Shown: positions 1 to 5,936 of the stretch, piece by piece | Numbering within the stretch: position 1 is the first letter of the stretch | How the letters are laid out: every line of letters begins with the position of its first letter | Assembly (NCBI GenBank): GCA_964608925.1 | Contig: CAZSQD010000134.1 | Location: 1-6,984 of the forward strand | Reading direction: 5' to 3' | DNA: 6,984 bases | Source: GCA-2733415 sp964608925 | Lineage (GTDB): Bacteria; Bacteroidota; Bacteroidia; Flavobacteriales; Flavobacteriaceae | Position numbers and translations under genes: made by a program | The notes under the pieces: generated by a model | What the model was told of the DNA's origin: nothing | What the model saw: only the letters and a program-made list of their open reading frames with translations | Database searches by the model: none

Positions 1-14
1 ATGGCAAATTTCAT
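1..14 (-). CDS. Possible 5' end of a further minus-strand gene (edge fragment)
   Basis: On the minus strand an ATG lies at 14-12 and stays open to the window edge, giving only M-K-F-A plus a partial codon. About 27 nt upstream, on the same strand, is a TACTTTAG sequence (41-48), one base from the Bacteroidota -7 consensus TAnnTTTG. This would fit a gene starting anew after the murA terminator. Four codons cannot identify a protein, so this is only a hint that transcription may resume to the left. Confidence 0.2.
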
Positions 15-97
15 AGCTTGAAGTTTATTTTTTTGTTGTGCTAAAGTAGGGAATTTTAATTGATTTTAAAAACGCAAAAAGTTACCGCTTTTAACGC

Positions 98-129
98 AAA
101 AACGCACTACTAAAAAGTAGTGCGTTTTT
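98..129 (-). terminator. Rho-independent terminator of murA
   Basis: A perfect 14-bp inverted repeat: the left arm is 98-111 and the right arm 116-129, with an AAAA loop. The core arms are ACGCACTACT and AGTAGTGCGT. Read on the minus strand it begins about 18 nt after the murA stop codon and runs into a T-tract, as an intrinsic terminator should. Because A- and T-tracts flank both sides, it could also stop transcription coming from the left on the plus strand. No gene ending there is visible. Confidence 0.88.
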
Positions 130-147
130 TAACCTCTTAAAGTATAA

Positions 148-1458
148 TTACGCTGTACGTATAATTTTTGCACCTATTGCTCGTAAACGCTCATCAATAC
201 GTTCATAGCCTCTATCAATTTGCTGAATGTTATGTATTGTACTGGTTCCTTTAGCTGATAATGCGGCTATTAATAAGGATACTCCTGCTCTAATATCTGG
301 AGATACCATTGTAGTTGCCTTTAACTGGCTTTTAAAATCGTGCCCTATAATAGTAGCTCTATGTGGGTCACATAAAATTACTTTTGCACCCATATCAATC
401 AATTTATCGACAAAAAACAAACGACTTTCAAACATTTTTTGGTGTATTAAAACCTCTCCTTTTGCTTGTGTGGCTACTACTAAAATAATACTCAGTAAAT
501 CGGGTGTAAACCCAGGCCATGGAGCATCGGAAATGGTTAAAATAGAACCGTCAATATAGTTTTGAATTTCATACCCATCTTTATGTGAAGGAATATAAAT
601 ATCATCTCCTTTACGCTCTAAAGTAATACCCAACTTTCTAAAAACTGTTGGTATTTGACCTAAATTATCCCAACTTACGTTTTTAATGGTCAATTCACTT
701 TTTGTCATTGCGGCTAAACCAATCCAAGAACCTATTTCAATCATATCTGGTAGCACACGGTGTGTACAGCCTCCTAATTTTTCTACGCCTTCAATGCTTA
801 GTTTGTTAGATCCTAAACCTGTAATTTTTGCACCCATGCTGTTTAGCATTTTGCACAATTGCTGTAAATACGGTTCACAAGCGGCGTTGTAAATAGTAGT
901 TTTCCCTTTTGCTAAAGCTGCTGCCATTAGTATATTTGCAGTACCTGTTACAGACGCTTCGTCTAACAACATATACGTGCCGGTAAGCTCTTTTGCTTCT
1001 ACACCGTAAAAATAATCGGCTTTGTTATATCTAAATGTTGCACCTAATTTTATAAAACCCTCAAAATGAGTATCTAAACGTCTACGTCCTATTTTGTCTC
1101 CTCCTGGTTTTGGAATGTATCCTTTTCCGAAACGTCCTAACATAGGACCTACAATCATAATTGAACCTCTTAATGAGCTTCCTTCTTTTTTAAATTCGGG
1201 TGATTCTAAATATTTTAAATTTACTTCATCTGCTTGAAAAGTATAGGAACCGTGCGCTAATTTTTGAATTTTTACACCTAAATTTCCTAATAATGATATC
1301 AGCTTATTAATATCAATAATATCCGGTATGTTATGTATGGTTACTTTTTCTGGTGTTAATAAAACAGCACATAGTATTTGTAATGCTTCATTTTTAGCTC
1401 CTTGCGGCTGTATTTCTCCTTTTAATTGGTGTCCGCCTTCTATTTGAAATGTACCCAT
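148..1458 (-). CDS. murA: UDP-N-acetylglucosamine 1-carboxyvinyltransferase MurA (Asp-type active site)
   Basis: MurA transfers enolpyruvate from phosphoenolpyruvate to the 3'-OH of UDP-GlcNAc, the first committed cytoplasmic step of peptidoglycan synthesis. The 436-residue product is close to the family's usual length. Landmarks match the EPSP/MurA fold: K22-N23 near the N terminus, the R97 region (SLRGSIMIVGP), the mobile active-site loop PKPGGDKIGRRRLD at 117-129, the D320 region (APWPGFTPD) that corresponds to the catalytic Asp305 of E. coli, and R390 in DIRAG, matching Arg397. The loop residue that is Cys115 in E. coli is Asp121 here. That variant is known from Mycobacterium, Chlamydia and Borrelia enzymes that fosfomycin cannot alkylate. 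The ATG start lies 5 nt after the stop of the DUF4290 gene, so the two are almost certainly cotranscribed and perhaps translationally coupled. A strong hairpin follows the stop. Identification is secure from motifs; drug insensitivity is inferred. Confidence 0.97.
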   Translation of the reverse strand: MGTFQIEGGHQLKGEIQPQGAKNEALQILCAVLLTPEKVTIHNIPDIIDINKLISLLGNLGVKIQKLAHGSYTFQADEVNLKYLESPEFKKEGSSLRGSIMIVGPMLGRFGKGYIPKPGGDKIGRRRLDTHFEGFIKLGATFRYNKADYFYGVEAKELTGTYMLLDEASVTGTANILMAAALAKGKTTIYNAACEPYLQQLCKMLNSMGAKITGLGSNKLSIEGVEKLGGCTHRVLPDMIEIGSWIGLAAMTKSELTIKNVSWDNLGQIPTVFRKLGITLERKGDDIYIPSHKDGYEIQNYIDGSILTISDAPWPGFTPDLLSIILVVATQAKGEVLIHQKMFESRLFFVDKLIDMGAKVILCDPHRATIIGHDFKSQLKATTMVSPDIRAGVSLLIAALSAKGTSTIHNIQQIDRGYERIDERLRAIGAKIIRTA

Positions 1459-1463
1459 TTATT

Positions 1464-2126
1464 TTAGTTTCTTTTACGTGGTTGGTTTTTATTGTTATTT
1501 CGGTTGTTACTATAGCGTTTGTTAGTGTTCTTTGCTTTCGGATGATCTTGACGCTTATTACTTTTATTCTGAAAGTTAGTTGCTAACGTAATATCTTTAT
1601 CATTCAAGTTGATTTCACCGTCTGACAGTTCTACCAAATGCTTAAAAATTACATCATCATCAACGGTGTCTTTATTCCAATTTAAAAAACACTTTTTCAT
1701 GTGATTGGCTACCGTTATAATTAATGCATCACGCAACTCTCCTTCTTCCCAAGATAAAGCTACATCAACCATACGCTTAATATTATTCCCATAAAAACGA
1801 TATTTCGGAAAGTTTTGTGGGTAATCCAACGGTTCTGGTTTTTCTGCTAATTCTTCTCTTGAAGGTTTCGGGTATGGTGATTCTGCATCCAATTTAAAAT
1901 CAGACATGATAAACAACTGATCCCACAATTTGTGCTTAAAATCTTGTATATCACGTAAATGCGGCTGCAAATTACCCATCACATCAATAATAGCTTTCAC
2001 TACTTTTGCGCGTTCAGCATCATCTTCAATAGTCATTGCATGGTTTACCATTTTTTGCAAATGCCTACCGTATTCCGGAATAATTAATTTTTCACGTTCC
2101 GTGTTGTATTCTATATTGTCAATCAA
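1464..2126 (-). CDS. DUF4290 family protein with basic Asn/Lys/Arg-rich tail
   Basis: A 220-residue protein resembling the DUF4290 family, which as far as I know is confined to Bacteroidota and often sits next to murA. The N-terminal stretch EYNTEREKLIIPEYGRHLQK (6-25) is characteristic. Residues 1-185 look like a soluble, mostly helical domain with no signal peptide or membrane segment. Residues 187-220 form a low-complexity basic tail rich in Asn, Lys and Arg, plausibly disordered and able to contact nucleic acid or a membrane surface; that is inference. No catalytic motif is visible and the function is unknown. The start appears to be TTG at 2126-2124: the frame upstream holds no ATG before a stop (2183-2181), and the first in-frame ATG would delete the conserved N terminus. 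The gene lies 95 nt after the DUF493 gene and 5 nt before murA, suggesting a role tied to cell-wall growth or simply shared expression. Confidence 0.88.
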   Translation of the reverse strand: MIDNIEYNTEREKLIIPEYGRHLQKMVNHAMTIEDDAERAKVVKAIIDVMGNLQPHLRDIQDFKHKLWDQLFIMSDFKLDAESPYPKPSREELAEKPEPLDYPQNFPKYRFYGNNIKRMVDVALSWEEGELRDALIITVANHMKKCFLNWNKDTVDDDVIFKHLVELSDGEINLNDKDITLATNFQNKSNKRQDHPKAKNTNKRYSNNRNNNKNQPRKRN

Positions 2127-2189
2127 AATATTTGTGATTTTTGTAAGTGTGTAAGAATGTAATTTATACTCAATAATAAATTACTCTTG

Positions 2190-2197
2190 CAAAGTAA
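2190..2197 (-). promoter_or_regulatory. Possible -7 element before the DUF4290-murA pair
   Basis: On the minus strand this reads TTACTTTG, one base from the Bacteroidota -7 consensus TAnnTTTG, about 64 nt upstream of the TTG start. No convincing -33 TTG is present at the expected distance, where the sequence is a pyrimidine run. It could give the DUF4290-murA pair its own transcript in addition to readthrough from the DUF493 gene, since I see no terminator between them. Confidence 0.25.
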
Positions 2198-2221
2198 TCA
2201 TTTTATTGAAAAAAAGAAAGA

Positions 2222-2512
2222 TTATAAAGAAATAATCCCTTCCACTTTTCCTACTTCTTTATATTTTTCAATTATTGCAATGGCAGTTTTCATTTTTACG
2301 CGAATAGAAATACTTGTATATTTACCATTTTTTGATTCTTTGGTTTCAATAGTAGCTCCTAAATTATCAAATTTATTGATCACTTCTGCTATTTTTTCTT
2401 TGGATGTAGGCACGATAAATTTATAAAGATATAGATGCGGAAATTTGGCAGTATCTTCTAATTGTCCTAATAATTTTTTATAAAATTCTTCTTGATTTGG
2501 AGCTGTACTCAT
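2222..2512 (-). CDS. DUF493 / YbeD-like small domain protein
   Basis: A 96-residue soluble protein that fits the DUF493 (YbeD-like) family in length and pattern. It has a first strand around LYLYKFIVP (27-35), a helix KEKIAEVINKFDN (38-50), a strand pair including GKYTSISIRVKMKT (63-76) and a final helix AIAIIEKYKEVGKVEG. This is the ferredoxin-like, ACT-like fold known for E. coli YbeD. There is no catalytic residue set; a regulatory or small-ligand-binding role has been proposed for the family but is not established. The N-terminal stretch MSTAPNQEEFYKKLLGQLE precedes the core. The ATG at 2512-2510 is supported by a consensus -7 element 21 nt upstream. It is the first gene of the minus-strand block that continues into DUF4290 and murA, and it is transcribed divergently from the ATPase-recQ pair. 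Confidence 0.85.
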   Translation of the reverse strand: MSTAPNQEEFYKKLLGQLEDTAKFPHLYLYKFIVPTSKEKIAEVINKFDNLGATIETKESKNGKYTSISIRVKMKTAIAIIEKYKEVGKVEGIISL

Positions 2513-2532
2513 TCTTTTTATTGTGTTTATGG

Positions 2533-2540
2533 CAAATATA
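2533..2540 (-). promoter_or_regulatory. -7 promoter element of the DUF493 gene
   Basis: Minus-strand TATATTTG, an exact match to the Bacteroidota TAnnTTTG -7 element. It lies 20 nt upstream of the ATG, so the leader would be only about 10-15 nt. The -33 region lacks a clear TTG. It lies in the 159-nt divergent region shared with the ATPase-recQ transcript. Confidence 0.5.
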
Positions 2541-2613
2541 AGAAAATCTATTCGGTATTTTTTATCGTTTTTACATTTAGTAGGCTGTATTTTATATGAT
2601 TCGCATTTAAAAA

Positions 2614-2643
2614 TTGGAGAATCCTTTTAATTTAAGTAATTTG
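2614..2643 (+). promoter_or_regulatory. Putative promoter of the ATPase-recQ pair
   Basis: A TTG at 2614-2616 and TAATTTG at 2637-2643 are separated by 20 bp, which suits the Bacteroidota -33/-7 arrangement. The -7 box is one base shorter than the TAnnTTTG consensus. The predicted transcript start would lie about 20 nt upstream of the ATG at 2672. No Shine-Dalgarno sequence is evident, as is common in this phylum. Confidence 0.4.
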
Positions 2644-2671
2644 CCTCTTTTTTTAAAGAACTTTATTTTAA

Positions 2672-3208
2672 ATGAAACGCATTTTATTAACAGGGGGTCC
2701 TGGAACAGGAAAAACTACAGTATTACTACATTTAAAAAAACGAGGGCATACTTGTTTTGAAGAGGTTTCAAGAGCCATTATAAAAGAAGCGCAACAACGT
2801 GGTATAAAACAGTTGTTTTTAACACATCCAGATGAATTTAATGATAAATTACTTTTGGGCAGAATACAACAACACCAAGATTGTGACGCAGAAAAAGCTG
2901 GTTATGTTTTTTTAGATAGAGGCTTGCCAGATATTATTGCCTATAACAATTATGTTGACGTTCCCAGTAGCACTGCCGTAATTAAAGCTACCAAACAACA
3001 TCGTTACGATTTTGTTTTTGTTTTTCCGCCATGGAAAAACATTTATAAAACAGATAATGAGCGCTATGAAACGTATGAAGAGGCGGTTAAAATTTATGAA
3101 GATTTAAAAAAAACCTACTCTGATTTAAACTACGAAGTACTTGAAGTGCCTGTTAATACCGTAAACGAACGGGTTAATTATATTTTAAACATTGTTGAAT
3201 ATTCCTAA
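2672..3208 (+). CDS. P-loop ATPase/kinase-like protein, AAA_28 (NadR/Ttd14-like) family
   Basis: A 178-residue single-domain cytoplasmic P-loop protein. Walker A is GGPGTGKTT at 8-16, starting almost at the N terminus. VFLDRGLPD at 79-87 supplies the Walker B-like strand and the DRGxxD motif seen in the AAA_28 group, related to the nicotinamide riboside kinase part of NadR. VFVFPPW (115-121) followed by YKTDNERYETYEEA (125-138) looks like the arginine-bearing lid of small-molecule kinases, with R131 the likely phosphate-contacting residue. It therefore probably phosphorylates a small molecule or acts as a nucleotide-dependent switch; the substrate cannot be read from sequence. The ATG at 2672 is the natural start because Walker A begins 8 residues later. 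recQ starts 2 nt after its stop, so both are on one transcript and likely coupled. A repair role is only suggested by that neighbour. Confidence 0.85.
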   Translation: MKRILLTGGPGTGKTTVLLHLKKRGHTCFEEVSRAIIKEAQQRGIKQLFLTHPDEFNDKLLLGRIQQHQDCDAEKAGYVFLDRGLPDIIAYNNYVDVPSSTAVIKATKQHRYDFVFVFPPWKNIYKTDNERYETYEEAVKIYEDLKKTYSDLNYEVLEVPVNTVNERVNYILNIVEYS

Positions 3209-3210
3209 AA

Positions 3211-5115
3211 ATGCTAAAGACACCCTTAGATGTTTTAAAAAAATACTGGGATTATCATAGTTTCCGACCAGAACAGGAAGCTATTATAAACAGCATTTTA
3301 AACAACCAAGATACTTTTGTATTACTCCCAACCGGTGGCGGAAAATCCGTTTGTTACCAAATACCTTCTTTATTAAAAGAGGGTTTGTGCTTAGTTATTT
3401 CCCCTTTAATAGCATTGATGAAAGATCAAGTGCAACAACTCAAACAAAAAGGAATTCCTGCTATCGCTTTAGATAGTTCCTTAAATCATAACGATTTAGG
3501 TAGGGAGTTAGACAATTGCCTCTACGGGAATTACAAATTCATGTATGTATCACCAGAACGCTTACAGTCGGAGCTTCTTTTGGCACGTTTACCCAACTTA
3601 AACGTTAACTGTATTGCTGTTGACGAAGCACATTGTATATCACAATGGGGGAATGATTTTCGTCCTGCTTATGCTAATATTCAAACGATAAAGCAACTGC
3701 TTCCAAACACCCCCACTATAGCGCTTACCGGTAGTGCAAAACCTGGAGTTATTGAAGATATCATTACCAATCTTCAATTAAAAAAAACAGCGGTCTTTAA
3801 GAGTTCTTTCCGAAGAAAAAATTTAGCTTATATGGTTTTTGAAACGGCAAACAAGCAACAAAAAATATTACAAATAGTTACTAAAAACAAGCAATCATCA
3901 ATTATTTATGTGAGTAACCGAAACAAAACAAAACAAGTTGCTCAATTTTTAATGCAAAATAATATTACAGCTACATATTACCACGGCGGGCTATCAGCCA
4001 AAGAAAAAGATACTCATTTTAAATTATGGATGTTAAACGATGCGCAAGTAATGGTAGCCACAAATGCCTTTGGAATGGGTATTGACAAACCCGATGTAAA
4101 AACGGTAATACATCTAAATTTACCAGAAAATATTGAAAATTATTACCAAGAAGCAGGTAGAGCAGGTAGAAACGGACAAAAAGCGTATGGCGTTATCTTA
4201 TATGAAAAAGATGATATTAACAGACTTCAAAAAAGAGCTTTAACTGCTCTACCTACTGTTGATGATGTGAAGTTTATATATCGAAAACTATGTAGTGCTG
4301 CAGGTATTGCTTATCAAGAAGGAGAACTGGAAACCTTTGACTTTAATATTCATCAATTTTCATTACGTTATAAAGTAAATATTCATAAAATAGTTAAAAC
4401 CCTTACTTTTTTAGATCGTCAAGGAGTGTTGCGTTTTCAAAAAGAATTTAAAAGTAAAACTACCCTTCGGTTTTTAGTTGATAATTATAATTTGATAAGG
4501 TTTATTGAAAAGAATAAAAAGTATAACGCGTTAATTAATTTTATAATACGTAAGCATTCAGGAGGGTTTGACGCTCCCATTACCATTAACTTATCATATA
4601 TTAGTGCACAATTAGTATTAAAAAAAGAGGATATAAAAGAGCAGCTTTTGGTTTTAGAAAAGAAAGAAATTATTAAATTACATTTGTTTGATTCCGATAT
4701 CAATATTACACTTTTAGTTCCTAGAGAAGACGATCGTACGATAAACCCAATCGCTAAATTTTTAAAACAACAAAACAACTTAAAACAAGCGCAAGTACGA
4801 GCAATAATACAATACGTAAATAATATTAATACTTGTAAAGAAAAATTATTATTGCAGTATTTTGGAGAAGAATCAGAAACAAATTGTGGCGTTTGTTCTT
4901 ATTGTATTGCTGATAAAATTACTGCAATTGACACCACAAAAAACATACCGCTACAAATAATACAGTTGCTAAAAACGAACGAAAGTGTTACTATCCTATT
5001 TTTAACGACACAGTTAAAAAACAATGAAGTTACAATAGTAAAAGCGATACAAAAATTATTAGAAACTCAACAAATTACACAGCAATTTAACCAATACGTA
5101 TTAAATAAAAAATAG
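3211..5115 (+). CDS. recQ: ATP-dependent DNA helicase RecQ (Bacteroidota short type, late zinc cluster)
   Basis: A 3'-5' superfamily 2 DNA helicase used in recombination and repair. The 634-residue protein shows FRPEQ (18-22, motif 0), LLPTGGGKS with Walker A K45 (38-46), SPLIALMKDQV (64-74), DEAH at 138-141, the aromatic-rich loop CISQWGNDFRPAY (142-154), ALTGSA (171-176, motif III), IIYVSNRNKT (231-240), YYHGGLS (256-262), ATNAFGMGIDKPDV (283-296) and QEAGRAGRNG with arginine fingers (313-322). A wHTH-like stretch follows at about 375-410. The four zinc-binding cysteines, C542, C559, C562 and C565, flank the family's YFGE motif at 550-553. They lie near the C terminus, about 200 residues after the helicase core, unlike E. 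coli RecQ where they follow the core directly. No HRDC domain is recognisable; residues 578-632 look like a small winged helix. Motif III is usually ALTATA, so Gly174 and Ser175 are unusual. The stop codon lies inside a terminator stem. Confidence 0.95.
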   Translation: MLKTPLDVLKKYWDYHSFRPEQEAIINSILNNQDTFVLLPTGGGKSVCYQIPSLLKEGLCLVISPLIALMKDQVQQLKQKGIPAIALDSSLNHNDLGRELDNCLYGNYKFMYVSPERLQSELLLARLPNLNVNCIAVDEAHCISQWGNDFRPAYANIQTIKQLLPNTPTIALTGSAKPGVIEDIITNLQLKKTAVFKSSFRRKNLAYMVFETANKQQKILQIVTKNKQSSIIYVSNRNKTKQVAQFLMQNNITATYYHGGLSAKEKDTHFKLWMLNDAQVMVATNAFGMGIDKPDVKTVIHLNLPENIENYYQEAGRAGRNGQKAYGVILYEKDDINRLQKRALTALPTVDDVKFIYRKLCSAAGIAYQEGELETFDFNIHQFSLRYKVNIHKIVKTLTFLDRQGVLRFQKEFKSKTTLRFLVDNYNLIRFIEKNKKYNALINFIIRKHSGGFDAPITINLSYISAQLVLKKEDIKEQLLVLEKKEIIKLHLFDSDINITLLVPREDDRTINPIAKFLKQQNNLKQAQVRAIIQYVNNINTCKEKLLLQYFGEESETNCGVCSYCIADKITAIDTTKNIPLQIIQLLKTNESVTILFLTTQLKNNEVTIVKAIQKLLETQQITQQFNQYVLNKK

Positions 5116-5145
5116 GGTTTCAATTAAAACTGAAACCCTATTTTT
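5108..5145. terminator. Shared bidirectional terminator of recQ and tpx
   Basis: A perfect 15-bp inverted repeat (arms 5108-5122 and 5131-5145, loop ATTAAAAC) with core arms TAGGGTTTCA and TGAAACCCTA. The A-tract on the left and T-tract on the right make it a good intrinsic terminator on both strands, serving the convergent recQ (+) and tpx (-) genes. The recQ TAG stop (5113-5115) is inside the left arm; the tpx stop lies 18 nt away on the other side. Confidence 0.93.
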
Positions 5146-5163
5146 ATAATATAATCATTCCCG

Positions 5164-5664
5164 CTATTTTAATACTGCTAAAGCCGCATCATAATTAGGT
5201 TCGTCTGCAATTTCTTTTATTTGCTCCGTATATAGTATTTTTTGATTTTCATCAATCACAACAATAGCTCTTGAATGTAAATTAGATAGTGGTCCGTTTT
5301 TAATGGTTAATCCATAATTTTTACCAAATATTCCTTTACTAAAGTCTGATAACGTCTCTACATTTTCAATACCTTCTGCTCCACAAAAACGAGCTTGTGC
5401 AAAGGGTAAGTCACGAGAAATACATAACACTTTTGTATTTTCTAAAGCGCTCGCTTTTTCATTAAATTTACGAACAGATGTTGCACAAGTTCCTGTATCA
5501 ATACTCGGGAAAATATTTAAAATTAATCGGGTACCTTTATAATCTTTCAATTTTGCTTTTGATAAATCATTTTTTACCAATTTAAATTTAGGTGCTTTTT
5601 TACCTACTTTAGGTAATTTACCTATGGTTTTAAAAGCAGCACCGTGTAATGTTATTTTTGACAT
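5164..5664 (-). CDS. tpx: Thiol peroxidase Tpx (atypical 2-Cys peroxiredoxin)
   Basis: Tpx reduces hydrogen peroxide and organic hydroperoxides with electrons from thioredoxin. The 166-residue product matches the family's length. The peroxidatic site FPSIDTGTC gives C60, with T57 and R132 (in LHSRAIVVID) completing the catalytic set. The resolving cysteine is C94 in RDLPFAQARFCGAEG, so spacing matches E. coli Tpx C61/C95. There is no signal peptide, so it is cytoplasmic. The frame is open to an ATG at 5754, but that adds 30 residues outside the family; the start at 5664 gives the expected MSKITLHG beginning. A consensus -7 element lies inside the would-be extension, which also argues for the shorter start. 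It is transcribed alone, convergent with recQ, and ends at the shared hairpin. No OxyR or PerR operator can be recognised. Confidence 0.95.
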   Translation of the reverse strand: MSKITLHGAAFKTIGKLPKVGKKAPKFKLVKNDLSKAKLKDYKGTRLILNIFPSIDTGTCATSVRKFNEKASALENTKVLCISRDLPFAQARFCGAEGIENVETLSDFSKGIFGKNYGLTIKNGPLSNLHSRAIVVIDENQKILYTEQIKEIADEPNYDAALAVLK

Positions 5665-5691
5665 TTTCTTATTTTTTAAATTAATGATTCT

Positions 5692-5699
5692 CAAAGTTA
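5692..5699 (-). promoter_or_regulatory. -7 promoter element of tpx
   Basis: Minus-strand TAACTTTG, an exact TAnnTTTG match, 27 nt upstream of the tpx ATG. No TTG is found at the usual -33 distance, so the upstream half is weak or regulated. Its position favours the start at 5664 over the longer frame. Confidence 0.55.
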
Positions 5700-5785
5700 C
5701 GGAATTAATTAGAATTCGGTAGCAGTTGTGGGTTATCAGTTGTGGGGGTGTCAAAACTAAACGGCTAAACTATTTTTAAAACAAA

Positions 5786-5845
5786 GCACTCGTCATTGCG
5801 AGGTTGTTTTTTTACAACCAAAGCAATCCTCAACTCGATATTGCT
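5786..5845. repeat. Palindromic repeat element (CGTCATTGCGAGG...AAGCAATCC type)
   Basis: The pair CGTCATTGCGAGG (5790-5802) and AAGCAATCC (5820-5828) resembles a small dispersed palindromic repeat that I recall from intergenic regions of several bacterial groups, Bacteroidota included. The left hairpin pairs ATTGC (5794-5798) and GGTTGT (5801-5806) with ACAACC (5813-5818) and GCAAT (5822-5826). A second hairpin pairs AAGCAAT (5820-5826) with ATTGCTT (5839-5845). Both use the same GCAAT, so they exclude each other. CACTCGTCATTGC (5786-5798) recurs imperfectly as AACTCGATATTGC (5831-5843), 10 of 13 bases. It has no coding capacity and lies between two divergent promoters. Its status as a multicopy repeat cannot be shown from one window. 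Confidence 0.6.
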
Positions 5846-5882
5846 TAAAAACACTTAAAAATATACCCGCTATTAGGTATGG

Positions 5883-5910
5883 TTTACTATCTTAGTAATC
5901 AATATATTTA
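5883..5910 (+). promoter_or_regulatory. Putative promoter of the unknown/TPR gene pair
   Basis: TATATTTA at 5903-5910 is one base from TAnnTTTG and sits 26 nt before the ATG at 5937. A TTTA at 5883-5886, 16 bp upstream, is a poor -33 candidate. The leader between them and the ATG is A-rich, the usual translation-initiation context in this phylum. Confidence 0.35.
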
Positions 5911-5936
5911 CAACTAACTAAAAAACCAAAATAATT

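Noticed and set aside
1..21. Plus-strand mini-frame of six codons at the window start
   Set aside because: Too short, with no context; more likely the complement of a minus-strand gene start.
227..892. Plus-strand open frames of 110 and 68 codons inside murA
   Set aside because: They lie opposite a secure murA, have no recognisable domain and no promoter; they are antisense shadows.
1930..2426. Plus-strand open frames of 74 and 79 codons opposite the DUF4290 and DUF493 genes
   Set aside because: Their translations are reverse-frame by-products of conserved minus-strand genes, rich in Ile, Phe and Ser with no protein-like motif.
4485..4778. Minus-strand 97-codon frame within recQ
   Set aside because: It is antisense to the conserved C-terminal part of RecQ and has low-complexity Phe/Ser/Asn content without a start context.
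5665..5754. N-terminal extension of Tpx by 30 residues from an upstream ATG
   Set aside because: The extension is not part of the Tpx family and contains the consensus TAACTTTG promoter box; the start at 5664 restores the normal length.
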